Shown here in pieces: positions 59,416-64,000 of a stretch of DNA of 64,000 bases (its first letter is position 1; each line of letters begins with the position of its first letter). A model generated the notes under the pieces. It ran no database searches and was not told the origin of the DNA. It worked only from the letters and a program-made list of their open reading frames with translations. Source of the DNA: Isoetes taiwanensis (taxonomy: Eukaryota > Streptophyta > Lycopodiopsida > Isoetales > Isoetaceae); contig JAJEKV010000010.1 of the NCBI GenBank assembly GCA_021234155.1, positions 4,314,871 through 4,378,870 on the forward strand. Reading direction: 5' to 3'. The translations under genes and the position numbers were made by a program.

Positions 59416-60600
59416 CTATTTATCTGTCCTCTTGATGTATTTGGCCAGTCGCATGTCCTTTGGCTGAAGCGTGACTCTTTTTGCATGGACCGTGCATGCC
59501 AGTGAATCTTCGAAGTGTTGCACGGCCTCCATCTCTGCTGCTTCTTGTAAAGCGAGTAACATGTCGTTGGTTACTCGCTTGTCGGGGTCGAAATCCCACA
59601 AAATCTCCCGGACAAATCTCTGGAATGCAGCTCTGCGGATAAGAAATCCGTAACTCCGTTGGAAGTGTCGGATTTCTTGCAAGGCTTTCCCAAATACTGA
59701 ATTTTGGGGTCTTCTCTTGGGCTTCTGTGGGGGGTCCGGAAGCTCTGGTGGGGGTTTCAGCTGGAGTGTCTCACGTGTTGGCCGCCCTCCTTCAATATAT
59801 TTTACCTTGTGTGCCTCGTAATAGGCACTGTACTCGGTGTGCATCCTCTTATATACGGTATAGTCTGCTAACTCTTTCTGGTACCTCCTCTCGGGCCCTA
59901 AAGTGTAGGATTCTCTGGTCGTTTTCTTCGCCTTCTTTGGTGCTGCTTTGTCTGCATCTAGCTTCCTCGCTTCTTGCCATTGCGAAAATGGTGGAGGCAT
60001 TGGCGGGGGTAGTTCAATCTGGGGTCCTGCCGGGTCTTGGGCTGGGGTTTGGCCCTCCTCTTGGGGTTCATCTGTCTCAGGATGACTGTTCTTGTTCTTC
60101 TGCGAGGATTTTCCTGTTCCTACAAGTACTTCTTCCAAGAAGTTCTGCGCATCCCTCGAATCTTCCGACGACGATGGAGGTTGGTCGCCTTCGGGTCGTT
60201 CACCGATGACGATGTCGACTGAGCTCCTCCTCTTCTTCTGCGGGGGCTCGTCTGTCATCACCCTTTTGCCTTTCCTGTGGTGTTCTTCCCTGCTCTTCGC
60301 TCCCTGTTCGCACCATTGGTCTTCTTCGGCCTCCTCGGCTGCTTCCTGTGCTTTCTTCCTTGTCCTCTCTTCTCTCCTCTTTGCTTTTTCCTCTTTCCTT
60401 TTTGCCTTCTCTTCTTTCCTCTTGATCTTCTCTTCTTTCTTCCGCCTCTTCTCTAGATTTCGGTAGTATCTAGGTCGCCTCTCCATGTCGGCCTTCAGTT
60501 TCTCTTCAGCATCTTTGAGTTTCTGCTCGGCGGCGAGGACTTGGGCGCTGGGCTTATCATCGTTGCTTACCTTACGAGCGGTCTGCTCCATCCTAGCCAT
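59416..60600 (-). CDS. Histone H3-like protein with a ~280-residue insertion between tail and histone fold (394 aa), inside an LTR element
   Basis: This is an intact intronless frame from ATG (60600) to stop (59416). Residues 304-394 form a complete H3 histone fold: ALQEIRHFQR (alpha-N), FQRFVREI (alpha-1), LALQEAAE (alpha-2), HAKRVTLQPKD (loop 2). By hand, about 44 of 91 positions match canonical H3 as I remember it, with no gap. The start MARMEQTARKV matches the H3 tail MARTKQTARKS, keeping R2, Q5, T6, A7, R8 and K9 but with K4 to E and S10 to V. In between lie a Lys/Glu-rich helical segment (about 22-95), a basic nuclear-localisation-like PPQKKRRSS (119-127), an acidic Ser-rich part (143-165), proline runs (198-204, 283-294) and a Tyr-rich helix (236-270). 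H3 is normally 135 residues. Fold changes include K56R and K79D; C110, H113, K115 and K122 are kept. It likely incorporates into, or mimics, chromatin; function is inferred. A highly diverged CENH3 is the alternative, but loop 1 has the ordinary H3 length. Confidence 0.88.
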   Translation of the reverse strand: MARMEQTARKVSNDDKPSAQVLAAEQKLKDAEEKLKADMERRPRYYRNLEKRRKKEEKIKRKEEKAKRKEEKAKRREERTRKKAQEAAEEAEEDQWCEQGAKSREEHHRKGKRVMTDEPPQKKRRSSVDIVIGERPEGDQPPSSSEDSRDAQNFLEEVLVGTGKSSQKNKNSHPETDEPQEEGQTPAQDPAGPQIELPPPMPPPFSQWQEARKLDADKAAPKKAKKTTRESYTLGPERRYQKELADYTVYKRMHTEYSAYYEAHKVKYIEGGRPTRETLQLKPPPELPDPPQKPKRRPQNSVFGKALQEIRHFQRSYGFLIRRAAFQRFVREILWDFDPDKRVTNDMLLALQEAAEMEAVQHFEDSLACTVHAKRVTLQPKDMRLAKYIKRTDK

Positions 60601-60674
60601 TGTTTGACAGAGTTCGATTTGGATCAGGGCGCCGGAAGATCGCCTGTTGGGACAAGCTCGAAGGACAACGTGGG

Positions 60675-60732
60675 AAACCCTAAAAAATGAGGTCTAAGTC
60701 CACTTAATTTATAGGGTTAAATTTTAGGGTTT
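60675..60732 (-). promoter_or_regulatory. Possible core promoter of the histone-like gene: TATA box between two telo-boxes
   Basis: Read on the minus strand, CTATAAATT (60706-60714) lies about 106 bp upstream of the ATG. Telo-box motifs AAACCCTAA occur on both sides (60724-60732 in the minus-strand sense, 60675-60683 in the plus-strand sense). Telo-boxes are known in promoters of plant ribosomal-protein and other growth-linked genes. The typical plant histone octamer CGCGGATC was not seen. The spacing is reasonable, but such AT-rich motifs also occur by chance and similar AGGGTTT motifs occur in the LTRs. Confidence 0.35.
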
Positions 60733-60819
60733 GGCCTAAGTGCTTATTTTCTTGGTTTGTTGGTGAAGTCCTCCATATCCCGAATCGAAGCTGGATCTTC
60801 TTCAACTATTTTTCCTCGA

Positions 60820-60890
60820 ACCCTTCTAAGCATGCGCGAGGAGCGTGTTAGGTCCAGACCTAACATGCCCCGTTGCATCCTTAGAGGTGT
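60820..60890. repeat. 72-nt hairpin repeat, copy 3 (with a compensatory change)
   Basis: The 5' arm has AAGCATGC where other copies have AAGAGTGC, and the 3' arm has GCATCCTT where others have GCACTCTT or GCACCCTT. One changed position in each arm keeps the pair (G-C to A-T), while one neighbouring pair is lost. The inner part is GTTAGGTCCAGACCTAAC. Confidence 0.85.
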
Positions 60891-61021
60891 TGACCTCTTT
60901 TTGCTTTAAACTTATCCAATTTAAACAAATTAACATGCATTTCTAACTAATTTAAGCATTATAAGCAAGATTCTATCATTACTTTTAGAATCTGAGTAAG
61001 TTCCGAAGTCGCTTTTAAGGG

Positions 61022-61093
61022 ACCCCTCCAAGAGTGCGCGAGGAGGGTGTTAGGTCATGACCTAACTATGCTCTGGCGCACTCTTAGAGATGT
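61022..61093. repeat. 72-nt hairpin repeat, copy 4
   Basis: The outer arms are ACCCCTCCAAGAGTGCGCG and GGCGCACTCTTAGAGATGT. The inner part GTTAGGTCATGACCTAAC is a perfect 18-bp palindrome with centre CATG instead of CCGG, so symmetry is kept although the bases changed. Confidence 0.9.
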
Positions 61094-61235
61094 TGCTCCA
61101 AATTTAATTTTTACTTACTACTTTTTTGTGTTTTAGCATACAAAGTTAGTTAATTCGAGCTTTTTAAATGGGATTTCATCTTTTATTTTAGCATTTGGGG
61201 TACCTATGGCCGAGTTCTAGGGTTCACATGGGGTG

Positions 61236-61307
61236 ACCCCTCTAAGAGTGCGCGAGAGACCCATTAGGTATGGACCTAACATGCTCCTGGCGCACCCTTG
61301 GAGGTGT
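61236..61307. repeat. 72-nt hairpin repeat, copy 5
   Basis: The outer arms are ACCCCTCTAAGAGTGCGCG and GGCGCACCCTTGGAGGTGT. The inner part ATTAGGTATGGACCTAAC is slightly decayed. It is the copy nearest the putative primer-binding site. Confidence 0.85.
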
Positions 61308-61548
61308 CGGCCGAAAGTGCCTGAAATTTATTAGGCTCTCTTAGGTACTTTTCTTCTATTTGTTCTATCTTACTTATGTTCTCTAATTATCCTCATTCTA
61401 GATAATTACTAACTCTATCCCGGGAAGAAAAAATTTCCCACTACCCGGGGTTTGTGCTTGGGCTTTTATCTCCAAGACTGAATATCTAGATTAGTTAGTT
61501 CCTATAGGATTACGGTCAGTGCTCGATCCTGGTCTGCCAAGATCAAAG

Positions 61549-61560
61549 CTCTGATCAGCT
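61549..61560 (-). promoter_or_regulatory. Weak candidate primer-binding site
   Basis: On the minus strand TGATCAGAGC lies next to the inner edge of LTR B. The plant initiator-Met primer-binding site is TGGTATCAGAGC, so eight contiguous bases, ATCAGAGC, match. About 17-20 bp of the LTR end present in LTR A (TGTGACGTCCCCTA) are missing here, so the junction is damaged and the call is tentative. Confidence 0.35.
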
Positions 61561-63111
61561 CATATACGATGCCTCGATCGTATACAAACTGGAGATCATC
61601 CCTCAAACCAGCATCTGCTCGCTGATGTGAGGCCGTCCACCTAACATCGGGCTCTTGATGGTGGCCAAGAACCCGACGGGGAAGAATGGACGTGTCATTC
61701 ATCCCGTCTCCCTCGGGATCGACCTAGCTGCGGAAGCGTAAACAAAATATGAGCACATGACATCAATCAATAATAACATACCCACCTCGAAGGGTGGTCC
61801 ACCATATCACAGTAGCTGCATCAACACATCAGTACATCAATATAACATGGGGAAATCCTACCCAGGCTCAGACTTATGGGGATAGACTGACGGCTTGGGG
61901 TCCCCAGATAGCAATGCAGACAGAATTCATGGCAAATGGATTTGGCTGGTATAGGAACATGGTCGTTGTGTAGTCCACTCCATCCGCCCCTCCTGTGCAT
62001 ACTTTGCAGATAGGCTGAAAAGTATTGGAGCCTGACCGTAGCCTGCCGGGTGAATAGCCAGAGGGGCTACTACTACTAGGTTGCATCTCCCCAGCCCCGA
62101 TGAGGCAGGAGGGGGTCACTCCCCTCCAGAAGGTTCATGCCAATCACAGGCGAGCCAGAGAGCCACTGCTCGTATACGACTTGAACCCCTAGAAGATGAT
62201 GCATCACCCAAGAGGTGTCAAGCCCATACCCTGCCCTCACGCAGTGCCAGGGTATTAGGCCTGGCTCACAACGTTCCCTGGCCGTCGCTATGCACCAGAG
62301 GGATCAACTGTGATTAGACAAGCCCTCCCTTGTCAGCCGGTCTAGCTCCGCCACCCACAGCCAGGCGGGCTCTTATGCACATGCCGCATTAATTGGGAAT
62401 TAATGGGCTAAAACTAGGATCATCCATCTACTTGGGCTCTGGGTCTCTACCCCCCTTCCCAATACACAAGAGTGGCGCATAGAATGTCAAAACATCAACA
62501 CAACACAACTGAAATAATAGAATACATCTATTCTAATCTACCTAATCATACATGGTTAGGTTCCTTTGTTAGTGTTTATCATTCTTAGGCTGTAGGGGTC
62601 GCCTATAGCTAAGAATGGATACTAATCCTATGGAATGAGGGCTGAAAATTCGGATCTAACTATCGGATCAACCACTAACCCGCTTCTTGGCTGGCTCCCA
62701 CTCCTCTGAAAGCATCCATGCTGCTGGATTTCGAGGCTGCTGGTCTTGGATCGAGCTGCAACCTAGGAATTCCGATTCCTCTGCTACTCTTCAGGCGAAA
62801 TGGCGTCCAATGCTGTTCCAATCCGACCTATAGGGGCTGGAAACCGAAAGGGTTTCCCTTTTAGGGTTTATGCCCCTTTATCCCCACGAATTTTAGGGCT
62901 GGGCCCTTTTGGTCAATGGGCTATTGCCACATGGCAAAAGATATTATGTTCACATGTGGCCTTAATATGTGCAATATAATGGTTCCCAAGGTCGTACCCT
63001 AGGGTACTACCCTTTACGGTCGCCGTGTACATGTCGTCTGAGTCGACATGTACTAGTGACGTGTCAGTATAATATACGTATTCATACCGTATGTTATGCT
63101 GGAACGTCACA
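61557..63111 (-). repeat. LTR B (5' LTR) of the H3-carrying retroelement
   Basis: About 1.55 kb, collinear with the joined halves of LTR A. The outer end is ACGTCACA at 63111; read on the minus strand it starts TGTGACGTTCCAGC. It keeps the empty CACTA target GCGGAAGCGTAAAC near 61730 and a single copy of the 84-bp unit. Its right boundary cuts a gypsy pol reading frame: the frame ends CAT GTG TGA, using the first bases of the LTR as its stop. Confidence 0.75.
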
Positions 63112-64000
63112 CATGAGCAGGTGGTTGTAACAGGACTGGAGGTGCAGCATTCTTAGTGGTGAAGAAAAGTGGTCGTTGAGTATCATCAAGCAGAGGTTGT
63201 GTCAGGACAGCTTGTACATCGACAACCTCAGAAGGAACAACTGTTTCAGAAAAATGATCAATGCGTTGAATGCGATTGCAGGGAGCTAGGTAAGGGTCGA
63301 GCAGAGTGGCCACAGCCTGGTTCTGATCAAGTGTCATTTCACTCCACGGATCTGCATACTCCAGATAGGAGGAGAGTGGAAGATTTGCAGGTGTAGCCTG
63401 GACTTGGTAAGTGTTTTGAGCGTCTTCAGAATCACTATCAGACAGTGTGGGTTTCGCATGTTCAACAGTGATAATCTTCCTGGTTTCCAAATCCATTGTG
63501 GCATTGAGATGGCCATCAGTGATGACCAATTGATCAGTAGCCCAATAATGAATGCTCTTAGCCTGGCGGAGAAAGGGTCGTCCAACCAGCATTTCATAAT
63601 CACTGGGGTCTTCACCAGCTTTCTAAACCCCAAATTCCAAGGGGAATTGGAGATCACCAATATTAATGTGAAGGAGAGGTGTGACACCTTGAGGGCGCGT
63701 GATATGACCATTGACCAACTTGATGTCATAGGGAGCACGGTTAAGTTGAGTGATGCCCAATTGCCTCCGAAGCTTATCAGTAATGAGATTGATGGCACTC
63801 CCGCCATCAATTTTCACATGATTGACTTGATGATTGCCCACTGTGGCATGCACCGTGGGAGTTGAAGTAGCCACTGCCCCGACCATCACAGTGGGTAGAG
63901 GCAGCTGATCTTTGAGAGCTGGACAGAGTTTGAGTATAGTTGCAAGGCTCAAAGGAATCTTAATTTTGGCGAGTTCTTCTTGAAGTTCCAGGGGAACATG
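63112..64000 (-). pseudogene. Ty3/gypsy-like gag-pol fragment with aspartic protease, truncated by LTR insertion
   Basis: One minus-strand frame runs from the window edge (64000) to 63112 with a single in-frame TAG at 63623-63625. It contains VKIDGGSAINLITDKLRRQL, the D-G-[GS]-[SA] active-site pattern of retroviral-type aspartic proteases, where the usual D[ST]G reads DGG as in many plant gypsy elements. It is followed about 45 residues later by PLLHINIGDLQFPLEFGV, then after the stop EMLVGRPFLRQAKSIHYWAT, the usual end of the protease domain, and an acidic linker (DSDSEDAQ). The reverse transcriptase expected next is missing because LTR B begins at 63111. The upstream part continues beyond the window. 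Confidence 0.78.

Larger units (their letters stand above)
56623..61556 (-). mobile_element. Interior of a non-autonomous LTR retroelement carrying a histone H3-like ORF
   Basis: About 4.9 kb lies between LTR A and LTR B. In transcription order (minus strand) it holds a leader of about 950 nt with three hairpins, the 394-codon histone-like gene, two more hairpins, a second charged frame with one stop, an AT-rich spacer and the purine tract. No gag zinc knuckle, aspartic protease, reverse transcriptase, RNase H or integrase motif was seen, so replication would need proteins from another element. It resembles large non-autonomous derivatives (LARD type), but with a cellular-type gene. No matching 5-bp target duplication is visible at the outer ends (TCTAA at left, CATGA at right), so a recombinant origin remains possible. 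Confidence 0.65.

Noticed and set aside
59471-60466. Plus-strand frames overlapping the histone-like gene (for example 59727-60209)
   Set aside because: They are antisense shadows of the minus-strand gene. The minus-strand protein has recognisable H3 domains.
59416-60600. Centromeric H3 (CENH3) as the identity of the histone-like protein
   Set aside because: It shares RHFQ with CENH3, but loop 1 has the ordinary H3 length with no CENH3-type extension, and the N-terminus matches the canonical H3 tail. Kept only as a less likely alternative.

Overview
This window looks like nuclear DNA from a land plant with a large, repeat-rich genome. The evidence is a CACTA DNA transposon with textbook ends, plant-type LTR retrotransposon parts, a fragment of a plant receptor-like kinase gene with introns, and a Tourist-like MITE. 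Nothing is bacterial, and most long open frames are chance frames. I cannot name the species.

Region 1 (1-20144) is one tandem satellite array of about 18 units of roughly 1.09 kb. It contains a block of a divergent subfamily (about 842-4285) with out-of-register edges, and a three-fold amplification of a 293-bp sub-segment near its right edge. I see no gene in it. Region 2 (20145-49113) is AT-richer, decayed sequence. It holds scattered coding-like fragments, mostly on the minus strand and broken by single stops, a 6-kb strongly T-rich stretch (about 25.0-31.25 kb), CpG-rich clusters of an AACGACGC motif (about 21.3, 34.5 and 35.2-35.7 kb), a LINE-like remnant near 39.9 kb, three unassigned putative exons between 36.2 and 41.8 kb, a 98-bp triplicate, and four copies of a palindrome built on AATTCACGCC.

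Region 3 (49114-64000) is a nest of transposons that can be resolved. At the right edge is part of a Ty3/gypsy-like gag-pol gene on the minus strand, cut off at 63111/63112 by the LTR of a second element. That second element, also on the minus strand, has LTRs at about 61557-63111 and at 49114-49297 + 55126-56622. Its interior carries no recognisable gag, protease, reverse transcriptase or integrase. It carries a second open frame with one stop, and an intact 394-codon frame (59416-60600) that is a histone H3-like protein: an H3-like N-terminal tail, about 280 residues of extra charged and proline-rich sequence, and a complete H3 histone fold. Five copies of a 72-nt hairpin flank this gene, two on its 3' side and three on its 5' side. 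The downstream LTR was later split by a 5828-bp CACTA element (49298-55125) with a perfect 3-bp target duplication. The matching empty site is preserved in the other LTR. The CACTA element carries 12-bp-phased subterminal arrays, fragments of a receptor-like kinase gene with introns, and its own 311-bp MITE.

The standout is the histone H3-like gene in a non-autonomous LTR element together with its dispersed hairpins. All family assignments were made by eye from sequence; no database search was possible.
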